Source: Streptomyces sp. YIM 130001 (GTDB lineage Bacteria > Actinomycetota > Actinomycetes > Streptomycetales > Streptomycetaceae). Taken from it: 64,000 nucleotides of DNA. The stretch lies in contig NZ_KZ984562.1 in NCBI RefSeq assembly GCF_003574445.1, positions 83,013-147,012 of the forward strand, given 5' to 3'. Each line of letters starts with the position of its first letter. Within the stretch, counting starts at the first letter, position 1. A model generated the notes under the pieces. The model made no database searches. It was not told the DNA's origin and saw only the letters and a list, made by a program, of their open reading frames with translations. Positions 18,016 through 26,000 of the stretch are shown in pieces. The position numbers and the translations under genes were made by a program.

Positions 18016-18426
18016 TCAGCACGAGGAGTTGGTGACCAAGGCGGCGAGGAATCCGGCAACGGCCTCGGAGGGGGTGTGGAGACCGAACTCCTGGACCCAT
18101 GCGTCGCCATCGGCGGGCTGCACCCGGACGTGCCAGACGATGTTGCGCTGCCAGGCCGACGGGTCCTCGGGGAGCCAGTCGACGTAGACACAACCGTCGG
18201 GGCTGGTCGCGTGGACGTTGGCCTCGGGGGTGTCGACGATCGCCCACCCGAGTGCGTCCAGGAGATCGAGCACCGCGCCCGCACCGTGGTCGGCGGAGAG
18301 CCAGTTGAGAGCATCCGCTGCGGGGCGGATAACGGCCGGAAGGAGGGTGGAAGAGGGGCTCACGGTTAGATGGATCCCTTCGTTGAGCTGCGGTTTTCCC
18401 AACACCCGTACGTTGGCATGCGGCAT
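18016..18426 (-). CDS. DUF317-family protein
   Basis: A protein of about 136 residues. The C-terminal 95 residues carry the DUF317 pattern: a SPDGCVYVDWLPED segment, then a Trp-containing strand, then WVQEFGLHTPSEAVAGFLAAL. DUF317 proteins are frequent on Streptomyces plasmids and integrative elements; their function is unknown. The start is uncertain: ATG 18426 is the first Met before the conserved part, but its ribosome site is weak and open frame continues to 18825. It is the first gene inside attL and points towards the tRNA. Confidence 0.6.
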   Translation of the reverse strand: MPHANVRVLGKPQLNEGIHLTVSPSSTLLPAVIRPAADALNWLSADHGAGAVLDLLDALGWAIVDTPEANVHATSPDGCVYVDWLPEDPSAWQRNIVWHVRVQPADGDAWVQEFGLHTPSEAVAGFLAALVTNSSC

Positions 18427-18582
18427 GCCGAAGTGCGTAGTCGTTTCCCCGGGGATGCCGTCTGCCGTGGGCGAACTGGAGACCACCAGCGAGCGGTCGC
18501 CGGGACGGGAATGGATCTGCGACCGCGGTTGTCGTACCTGGGTTGCGGTGAGGGACCGCACGTCGGTGAAGGGGAGCAGGGG

Positions 18583-18846
18583 ATGGCCGAGGCGAGCAGA
18601 CACTGGGACGGCGCCGGACTGGAACGCAAGATCCGCGCCGCCGGACGGCCCTGGACCGTGGGCGACATCGCGATGGTCGCCGACGGCCAGTGGGGAGTCG
18701 GCGCACAGCCCGACCGGTGGCCGGACGAGGAGACGGTGGAGCGCCGGGTCGCCGAAGGCCGGCGCGTGGAGCTGACGGTGGAGGAGCTGGTCCGCGCGGT
18801 GGGCCCCCGGGCCGAAGAGGGCCACCGCGACGAGAATCGGAGCTAA
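18583..18846 (+). CDS. Small hypothetical protein
   Basis: An 87-residue acidic protein beginning MAEASRHWDGAGLERK, with ATG 18583 after the purine-rich site GAAGGGGAGCAGGGG. The pattern DEETVERRVAEGRRVELTVEELVRAVG looks like two amphipathic helices. Codon use is typical of the genus. I do not recognise the family; it may be a small DNA-binding or accessory protein of the element. Confidence 0.5.
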   Translation: MAEASRHWDGAGLERKIRAAGRPWTVGDIAMVADGQWGVGAQPDRWPDEETVERRVAEGRRVELTVEELVRAVGPRAEEGHRDENRS

Positions 18847-18850
18847 GCCT

Positions 18851-19126
18851 TCAACGTCGGGGCCCCGTTGTGGGCGCTGACGGCCCTACGACCGCCGCCG
18901 GAGAGGACGGTTCGGGCGCGGCCCCCGGGGCGTGCCGCGTCTTCCCGGAGCGGGCGACAGCGGCCTGAGCCAGCCGAACCGCCGGTGCCTCAACCTCGGG
19001 TGCGGCGGCCTCCCGAGCCTCCACCACGCGCCGGATCGCCTGGAGGTACGCACGGCTCTCGGCGTGGGCGACGCGGAGGCTGACTGCCGTTTCGGTGATC
19101 CGGTCCAGTTCGTAGAAGTCCGGCAC
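18851..19126 (-). CDS. Small helical hypothetical protein
   Basis: A 91-residue product from GTG 19126. Residues 1-60 are a regular helical pattern (ITETAVSLRVAHAESRAYLQAIRRVVEAREA), and the C-terminal third is Pro/Ala-rich and probably disordered. It has no motif that I recognise. It converges with the small gene ending at 18846, four bases away. Neither a ribosome site nor a better start was found, so the N-terminus may be longer or broken. Confidence 0.4.
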   Translation of the reverse strand: MPDFYELDRITETAVSLRVAHAESRAYLQAIRRVVEAREAAAPEVEAPAVRLAQAAVARSGKTRHAPGAAPEPSSPAAVVGPSAPTTGPRR

Positions 19127-19490
19127 GTACCCACGCCGGGACAGGGCGTGCAGACGGTCCTGGTGGACGGTTCATTCTCACCCATCGCGTATGCCGTGGA
19201 TTTGACAGCGCGGCCCGCAGTGGGAGGGTTGGTAGGGCACGGCTCGGCGGCCTCACCAGCGAGGAGCACCTTCGGTGAGCGAGAGCCCGCCCCAGCTGCG
19301 ATCGTGGGGCGTCCTGGGCCGTGCGTTGTCACCAGGCTGGCGCCGCGGGCGGGCCGGGGGTCAGCAAGAGCCACACCTCATCCGCCGCCAGGCATCGGCG
19401 CGGCCGTACAGGAGACCCGTTTCGACGCCAACCGGTCACGGCAGTGCCCGGCCGCTCCCGGGCGACCGAGCACCCGAAAGGAGTCCCCTC
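19127..19490. other. Gene-free stretch before the ABM gene
   Basis: No reading frame here has convincing codon use, start and ribosome site together. The last 20 bp hold the strong site GAAAGGAG of the next gene. A promoter for the 19.5-22.4 kb genes is expected here but none stands out. Confidence 0.4.
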
Positions 19491-19796
19491 ATGGCTAACA
19501 TCAACGTCGCGCTGCACGTACAGGTCGAGGCCCAGCCCGGCAAGGAGGAAGAGGTCGCCGCCTTTCTCCGCGACGGTCTTGCCATCGTGCTGGAGGAGCC
19601 CGACACCGTCGCCTGGTTCGCCGTACGCCTGAGCCCGTCCACCTTCGCCATCTTCGACGCCTTCCCTCACGACGACGCACGCCAGGCCCACCTCGCCGGC
19701 CGTCTGGGCAGCGCCTTGACGGAACGAGCCGGTGAGCTGTTCGCCCAACCGCCGTCCGTCGAGCAACTCGACGTCCTCGCCCACAAACTCCCCTGA
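19491..19796 (+). CDS. Antibiotic biosynthesis monooxygenase (ABM) domain protein
   Basis: A 101-residue single-domain protein of the ABM/quinol monooxygenase fold: MANINVALHVQVEAQPGKEEEVAAFLRDGL, then the conserved FAVRLSPSTFAIFDAFPHDDARQAHLAG, with His in the family's usual place. Such proteins oxidise quinols or anthrones without cofactor, or act in degradation of electrophiles; the substrate here is unknown. ATG 19491 has GAAAGGAG nine bases upstream. It is the first of four same-strand genes (ABM, HbpS-like, DJ-1-like, FDH) that may form a detoxification group. Confidence 0.8.
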   Translation: MANINVALHVQVEAQPGKEEEVAAFLRDGLAIVLEEPDTVAWFAVRLSPSTFAIFDAFPHDDARQAHLAGRLGSALTERAGELFAQPPSVEQLDVLAHKLP

Positions 19797-20003
19797 AGAC
19801 CAAACTGCCTGGTCCACGCGCCGGCGAGCGCGTCGGACTGGTCCCGGTCGGCGCCCGAATTGCCGCACCGGTGATCGATTGGGCCGTCATGGGGTGGGCC
19901 TGCCGTGCGCATCGGAGCACGCGAGGTTCGGCTCGGTAGGCGGAGCGCGGGGTCGGAATACACCAGGCGACAACCGCGTACCCACAGCAGAAGGGACCTT
20001 GCC

Positions 20004-20417
20004 ATGACCATCAAGATGGAGTCCGTGTCCCTGGAGGACGCCCGGCGAGTCCTCGCTGCGGGGGAGGCCAAGGCCGACGAGATCGGCTCGCCGAGCAACA
20101 TCGCCGTCGTCGACGTCGGTGGCAACCTCGTCGCGCACATCCGGATGGACGAGGCGTGGATCGGGAGCGTCGACATCTCCATCAGTAAGGCATTCACGTC
20201 CCGGGCCTTCGACATCAGTACCGCCGACCTGGCCGCCAACGCGGGTCCCGGTGAGCAGTTCTTCGGGATCAACGCATCCAACAACGGACGCGTCATGATC
20301 TTCGCGGGCGGTGTCCCGCTGCGGCACGGCGGCCGGATCGTCGGCGCCGTGGGCGTCAGCGGCGGCAGCGGTGAGCAGGACCAGACCGTGGCCGAGGCTG
20401 CGGCGACGGCCTTCTGA
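20004..20417 (+). CDS. GlcG/HbpS-family (heme-binding-like) protein
   Basis: A 137-residue protein that is one GlcG/HbpS domain: the motif AVVDVGGNLVAHIRMD is followed by SISKAFTSRAF and the glycine-rich end GGVPLRHGGRIVGAVGVSGG. In Streptomyces, HbpS is a secreted heme-binding redox sensor. Here no signal peptide is present, so a cytoplasmic role is more likely. ATG 20004 has AGAAGGGA upstream. It is followed by a sequence remnant of a dehydrogenase and then the DJ-1 family gene. Confidence 0.82.
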   Translation: MTIKMESVSLEDARRVLAAGEAKADEIGSPSNIAVVDVGGNLVAHIRMDEAWIGSVDISISKAFTSRAFDISTADLAANAGPGEQFFGINASNNGRVMIFAGGVPLRHGGRIVGAVGVSGGSGEQDQTVAEAAATAF

Positions 20418-20429
20418 CGACTGGCCGGC

Positions 20430-20474
20430 CACCGCGAGGACGGTTGGACCAAGGTCCTCCTCCACCTCGACGGC
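20430..20474 (+). pseudogene. C-terminal scrap of a zinc alcohol dehydrogenase
   Basis: In frame after the HbpS-like stop codon, the translation reads HREDGWTKVLLHLDG. It closely matches the C-terminus DARDDGWTKVVLHPNG of the dehydrogenase at 24526-25686. It has no start of its own and looks like the end of a lost second copy left by a deletion or recombination. Confidence 0.5.
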
Positions 20475-20525
20475 AGCGCGGACCCGAACCGGTCCCCCGC
20501 CGACAACCGGAAGGAACCACGCACC

Positions 20526-21083
20526 ATGACCAACGAACTGCACGGCTGGAAGGTCGCCATCCTGGCCACGGACGGCGTTGAGCGCGTCGAGCTCGAACAG
20601 CCTCTCGGCGCACTGCTGGGCGCTGGAGCGCAGGCCGAACTCCTCTCCCTCCACACCGGCGAGATCAACGCGCGCCAGATGGACATCGACCCGGCCGGAA
20701 CCTTCACCGTGGACAAGACGGTCGCTGACGCCCGCGTGAGCGACTACGAGGCGCTCCTGCTGCCCGGCGGCACCATGAACCCCGACCAGCTGCGCACCGA
20801 CCCCGACGCCGTCGCCTTCGTGAGGGCGTTCGTAGAGAGCGGGAAGCCCGTTGCCACCATCTGCCACGGACCTTGGATACTGGCGGAGGCTGGCGTGCTA
20901 CGCGGGCGCCGCCTCACCTCATGGCCCAGCATTCGTACTGACCTGCGCAACGCCGGCGCCGAGGTCGTCGACGAGGAGGTCGTGATCGACGACCAGCTGA
21001 TCTCCAGCCGCAGCCCGCAGGACCTCCCCGCCTTCTGCAAGGCGATCATCGAACGCTTCGCCGCCGCAGTGCAACCCGCCTGA
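20526..21083 (+). CDS. DJ-1/PfpI family protein (glyoxalase/deglycase-like)
   Basis: A 185-residue class I glutamine-amidotransferase-like protein. The family's nucleophile elbow is seen as VATICHGPW with Cys113, and an acidic residue precedes it in the usual loop (DGVERVELEQP, Glu near residue 19). The LLLPGGTMNPDQLR segment is also characteristic. Relatives such as YhbO/PfpI act on methylglyoxal-type damage; the exact substrate is not known. ATG 20526 follows AACCGGAAGGAACC. Its place between the HbpS-like and formaldehyde dehydrogenase genes supports a stress or aldehyde role. Confidence 0.85.
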   Translation: MTNELHGWKVAILATDGVERVELEQPLGALLGAGAQAELLSLHTGEINARQMDIDPAGTFTVDKTVADARVSDYEALLLPGGTMNPDQLRTDPDAVAFVRAFVESGKPVATICHGPWILAEAGVLRGRRLTSWPSIRTDLRNAGAEVVDEEVVIDDQLISSRSPQDLPAFCKAIIERFAAAVQPA

Positions 21084-21162
21084 CCCGGAGAAGTCGCAAG
21101 CCACCGAATGATATCCGGCACCCCCACGGCCGAGTCGCCGTGGATCAGCAGAGGAGATCGTC

Positions 21163-22356
21163 ATGGCAAGCAGCAACCGCGCCGTCACCTTCCAGAACCC
21201 CAAAGACATGCGTGTTGAGTCCCTGGACTTCCCGAAGCTTCAGATGCCGAACGGGAAGAAGGCCCCGCACGGAGTCATCCTCAGGATCGTCGCCACCAAC
21301 ATCTGCGGTAGCGACCTGCACATCTACCGCGGATCCTTCCCGGTGCCCCAGGGCATGGTGGTGGGGCACGAGATGACCGGGGAGGTCATCGAGATCGGCC
21401 CCGACGTCGAGTTCCTCAGTGAGGGCGACCTCGTATCCGTCCCGTTCAACGTCGCCTGCGGCCGATGCCGCAACTGCAGGGCGCGCCGGACCGAAGTCTG
21501 CGAGACCACGAACCCCGAGGTGTCCTGCGCAGCGTACGGCTTCAACCTGGGCGACTGGACCGGCGGCCAGGCCGAATACCTGTTCGTCCCCTACGCCGAC
21601 TTCCAGCTCCTGCGCTTCCCGGACAGGGACCAGGCCATGGCGAAGATCCGTGACCTGGCGCTGCTCTCGGACATCCTGCCCACCGCGTTCCACGGTCTCA
21701 TGGAGGCCGGTGCCAAGCCGGGCTCGACCGTGTACATCGCCGGCGCCGGCCCGGTCGGCCGTTGCGCCGCAGCAGCGGCGCGCCTCCTCGGGGCGTCCTG
21801 CATCATCGTCGGCGACTACCACAAGGACCGCCTGGAACTGGTGAAGAAGAACGGCTGCGAGACGATCGACCTGAGCCAGGACACAGCGCTCACCGACCAG
21901 ATCGAGGCCATCCTGGGCGAACCCATGGTCGACTGCGCAGTCGACTACGTCGGCACCGAGGCACACGGCATCGGCAGCGAGGCCAAGGACATGGACCCGG
22001 CCCACGCCATCAACCAGGTGATCGACGCCACCCGCGCGGGCGGAGCCACCGGAGTCATCGGCGTCTACGGCGCCGACCCGCTCGCGAAGTCGAAGGCCGA
22101 GCAAGAGGGAACGTACCCGATCGACTTCGGCAAGGCATGGATCAAGTCGCCGCGGATCGCCGGCGGGCAGGCACCGATCATGCACTACAACCGCGAGCTG
22201 ATGATGGCGATCCTTTGGGACCGCATGCCCTACCTGAGCGCCATGCTCAACACGAAGGTGATCAGCCTCGACGACGCCCCCGACGCCTACGCGACCTTCG
22301 ACGCGGGAGCGTCCGAGAAGTTCATCATCGACCCCCACGGCCTCATTCCCGCCTGA
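21163..22356 (+). CDS. Glutathione-independent formaldehyde dehydrogenase-like zinc enzyme
   Basis: A 397-residue NAD-dependent medium-chain dehydrogenase. The catalytic zinc region is NICGSDLHIY (Cys near 48) and GHEMTGEV; the structural zinc site is CGRCRNCRARRTEVC. The Rossmann motif is YIAGAGPVGRCAA. The long insert around DYVGTEAHGIGSEAKDMDPAHAINQ and the length are typical of the Pseudomonas-type formaldehyde dehydrogenase (formaldehyde dismutase group), which holds NAD tightly and needs no glutathione. ATG 21163 has GAGGAG upstream. It is the last gene of the four-gene group; a related enzyme lies at 24526-25686. Confidence 0.87.
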   Translation: MASSNRAVTFQNPKDMRVESLDFPKLQMPNGKKAPHGVILRIVATNICGSDLHIYRGSFPVPQGMVVGHEMTGEVIEIGPDVEFLSEGDLVSVPFNVACGRCRNCRARRTEVCETTNPEVSCAAYGFNLGDWTGGQAEYLFVPYADFQLLRFPDRDQAMAKIRDLALLSDILPTAFHGLMEAGAKPGSTVYIAGAGPVGRCAAAAARLLGASCIIVGDYHKDRLELVKKNGCETIDLSQDTALTDQIEAILGEPMVDCAVDYVGTEAHGIGSEAKDMDPAHAINQVIDATRAGGATGVIGVYGADPLAKSKAEQEGTYPIDFGKAWIKSPRIAGGQAPIMHYNRELMMAILWDRMPYLSAMLNTKVISLDDAPDAYATFDAGASEKFIIDPHGLIPA

Positions 22357-22458
22357 GGCCCGCGATCCGAGAAACAATGCCTACCTCGCCGCCCCTCACG
22401 TTGCCGCACCGAGCAGGCGTGAGAATGGGCAGTCCGTCGCTTCGCGACGGCCTGCTCA

Positions 22459-22602
22459 CTACGCCGTCGCTCGTGAGTTCGCAGGGGCGGATGAGGGGGT
22501 GTCCCAGCGTTCACCGGCCCAGAAGTGCGGCTCGTACGAGGTGAGCGTGTTGCGGAACTCGTAGCGCACGTACCAGGGGCTGCCGTGGGCCTCAGGCCAG
22601 GA
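22459..22602 (-). pseudogene. C-terminal gene fragment, unidentified
   Basis: An open frame of 47 codons without start begins right after a stop codon and reads SWPEAHGSPWYVRYEFR, continuing NTLTSYEPHFWAGERWD to a TAG. The composition (Trp, Tyr, Phe rich) and codon use look like a real protein end. The 5' part of the gene is missing. I do not recognise the family. Confidence 0.4.
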
Positions 22603-22818
22603 TCATCCCTCCGGCCGTCGGGCCTCCCGGACGTCGCCACTGCCGAACGCAGCGGTCTCCACCAGGTCTGCCCGCATTCTCGGCCGACGCTGCTTCTATG
22701 TACGCGCAGTCGACGATCAGGAGTTCCAAACACAGGCCCACGTGGTGAGCGTAGACCAGCCCTTCGCAGAGCCGGGACTGTGCGTGTACGAGATCAACAG
22801 GGATTCAAAGATGGGCTC

Positions 22819-23718
22819 TCAGCGTCCGCGCCGGGGCGCCGGCGAGCTAGCCGGCAGGCGGGCAGAGGTCGCGGGCGCGGGGTGTCCCGTCCGTTTCTGG
22901 CCCGGCCCCGTGGAGCGGCTCTGGGCGGCCATCACCCGGAGGTCGGCTGCCGTGCGTGGAGCCCGCGCGGCACGGTGTACGGCCTGGGTGACGGCGGTGC
23001 GGCGTACGTCCAGCGGAGTTGGAGCGCGCGAGACGTGAGCCTCGGCGATCGGCGTGGCCGACGCGACAGGGGTCATAGTGACCAGGTGCTGCATCCGCCG
23101 GTCGACTTGGTGGCGCTCGCGGACCACCGGGGTCGACTTCGCCATCACAGCGGCGGTTTCGGCGATCAAGTGGGACGGGGTGCGGGCCGTGAACGTCGCT
23201 TCGGCACGAGTGCCCCAGCCCGGCGGGCCAGCCCACAGCTCGACGGTCGTGCGGTCGGAGCCGTATCCGCGCCGATCGATAAGGATGCCCGCTTGGTCGT
23301 CAGGAGCGATGATCTCGACGGTGCCGAGTTCAGCAGCTCCGTCAAGGTTCCAGCCGGCATCGGTCAGCGGCCGGACGGTGTCCCTCCAGGGGACGGTTGG
23401 CCCTGTCAAGAAGCGGCCGAGGGTGTCGGAGGCGATGGCTTCGTCGTAGTCCTGGACCAGTGCGGCGGTGAGGCCGGCGACCATCTCGGCCGGGGTGACG
23501 TGGTTGAACGTCGCCGTCCAGCGAGACGCCGAGAAGGCGTCCTCGGCTGCGCTGATCTTCCACAGTTCGAAGTCGTCGCCGAGCCAGCCGATCCGAATCC
23601 GTTGGTCGGGAGAGGTCACGAGGAGCTGGCAGGGGCCCTCATCGAGGTACTGATGGGGCCAGTGGGCGACGGGCGCGAAGCCAGCCTCGCCGGTCCCGTT
23701 GGAACCAGCCAGATACAT
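22819..23718 (-). CDS. DUF317-family protein with two DUF317 units
   Basis: A 299-residue protein. Residues about 15-85 (CQLLVTSPDQRIRIGWLGDD, then WTATFNHVTPAEMVAGLTAAL) and about 105-195 (the second unit ending ARTPSHLIAETAAVMA) are two tandem DUF317-like modules. The C-terminal 100 residues are basic and probably disordered. DUF317 proteins are typical passengers of Streptomyces plasmids and integrative elements and have no known activity. The start ATG 23718 lacks a clear ribosome site. It supports the mobile origin of this region. Confidence 0.7.
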   Translation of the reverse strand: MYLAGSNGTGEAGFAPVAHWPHQYLDEGPCQLLVTSPDQRIRIGWLGDDFELWKISAAEDAFSASRWTATFNHVTPAEMVAGLTAALVQDYDEAIASDTLGRFLTGPTVPWRDTVRPLTDAGWNLDGAAELGTVEIIAPDDQAGILIDRRGYGSDRTTVELWAGPPGWGTRAEATFTARTPSHLIAETAAVMAKSTPVVRERHQVDRRMQHLVTMTPVASATPIAEAHVSRAPTPLDVRRTAVTQAVHRAARAPRTAADLRVMAAQSRSTGPGQKRTGHPAPATSARLPASSPAPRRGR

Positions 23719-23844
23719 GGCGGGCGGACGGTGCGCTGCTGATCAGCCCTCACGGGGCGTACGGGCCCGGCGGCCGGTCCGACTACGAGCCCCGTGACGA
23801 CCCCGGCTGGTGGGAGTGGCAGAGCGACACCGCCTGACGTGCTG

Positions 23845-24054
23845 CTACACCTCGACGTAGGCGACAACGATCACGGTACCCAAGCTGCTGGTCCAGTACG
23901 GGAGCCGTACGCGCTCAACCGTGTCGGTGTACTCACGCAGCCTCGGGTTGACCGGGTCGCCGGGCAGCAGCTCCCCCGCCTCGGGGTCCACGGAGACGAC
24001 GACCGGGGCGCGGTCCAGGGCATGAAGCTCGGCCTCGGAGGTGATGGCCTCCAC
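23845..24054 (-). CDS. RelE/toxin-like small protein, N-terminus uncertain
   Basis: A 69-residue product from GTG 24054, ending LPYWTSSLGTVIVVAYVEV. That strand-rich, hydrophobic end resembles RelE-like toxins of actinobacteria. The frame is open further upstream (TARQRARIAFSDAAAKQ) and looks coding there, but without ATG or GTG, so the annotated start may be too short or the 5' end damaged. It follows the truncated frame at 24105-24326 with about the spacing of an antitoxin-toxin pair. The function is inferred from pattern only. Confidence 0.45.
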   Translation of the reverse strand: MEAITSEAELHALDRAPVVVSVDPEAGELLPGDPVNPRLREYTDTVERVRLPYWTSSLGTVIVVAYVEV

Positions 24055-24104
24055 CTGTTTCGCGGCGGCGTCGCTGAACGCGATCCGGGCGCGCTGTCGG
24101 GCCG

Positions 24105-24326
24105 TCAGGCGACGGCCGGGTGCTGCGCGGCGAGCCGGGCGAGCTGGGCCTCAGGCAGCTCCTCCCACGGCGTACGGTCCTCTACCGAGGGCAGGCCGTC
24201 GGCGGCGATGTCGTCCAGGACGGCGGCGTACCGGTCAGCGTCCGAGCGCGGGCGTTCGGCGCGCGCCTGGAGCCCGGCGACGGCCGTGGAATCCAGCTGT
24301 CGCCCGACAGGGGTTGGCTGATCCGG
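24105..24326 (-). pseudogene. 5'-truncated antitoxin-like frame
   Basis: The open frame is bounded upstream by TGA and has no usable start codon. It contains a coding-like acidic helix pattern (SDADRYAAVLDDIAADG, then TPWEELPEAQLARLAAQHP) and ends in TGA just before the toxin-like gene. The end overlaps the upstream extension of that gene. The missing start suggests a deletion or frameshift. Confidence 0.4.
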
Positions 24327-24525
24327 TCATCGGGCCCACCCGGACAGTCACGCAACTGCGTCGGTACCACGAAAGCGCCGGGCCCGGGGGCCGGGGCCGA
24401 GTTCCGGTGCTGAACCAACACGTCGGCCCGTCCCGGAGAGTTGTGCAGTGCAGCACTGCGCTCTGGCAGAGTCCGGCCATCGTGCAAACGGCGCTGATAG
24501 GCCTGGCCCCTCCGGGGACGCGGTG

Positions 24526-25686
<1,161 letters not shown>

Positions 25687-26000
25687 GATCAATCCCTCTT
25701 CGCCGTTACACGCGAGCGCCATCGCTGCATGCGCTTGGCGGCGGATAGTCGACGGCACCACGGCGGCTTTGCCAGCCGTCCGGCGTGTTTCGAAGGGGAC
25801 GTCTCCGCGTCTCTCCCTCTCTCCACACTCCCACTTGCCTTGGCTGTACGCGACTCTTCAGAAGACAGATATCCGCCGCGCTCGATGATCAGCAATATCG
25901 CGCAGTCACTTCCCCGACGCTCCGAGGTCGAAAGCAACCCCTGAGGCGAGTGAGGATTCTCGACGCACTGCGGAGGTCACCTGTCCCGACCCCTTCCGGG
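25687..26000. other. Region upstream of the dehydrogenase, no recognisable gene
   Basis: A 314-bp gap between two leftward genes. It should contain the promoter of the dehydrogenase. It is relatively rich in TCTC/CTTC runs on the plus strand. The minus-strand open frame 25689-25937 has poor codon bias and no family match. Confidence 0.35.

Noticed and set aside
24445..24459. Palindrome GCAGTGC-A-GCACTGC
   Set aside because: It is isolated, with no promoter or divergent gene nearby to give it meaning; likely chance or a remnant.
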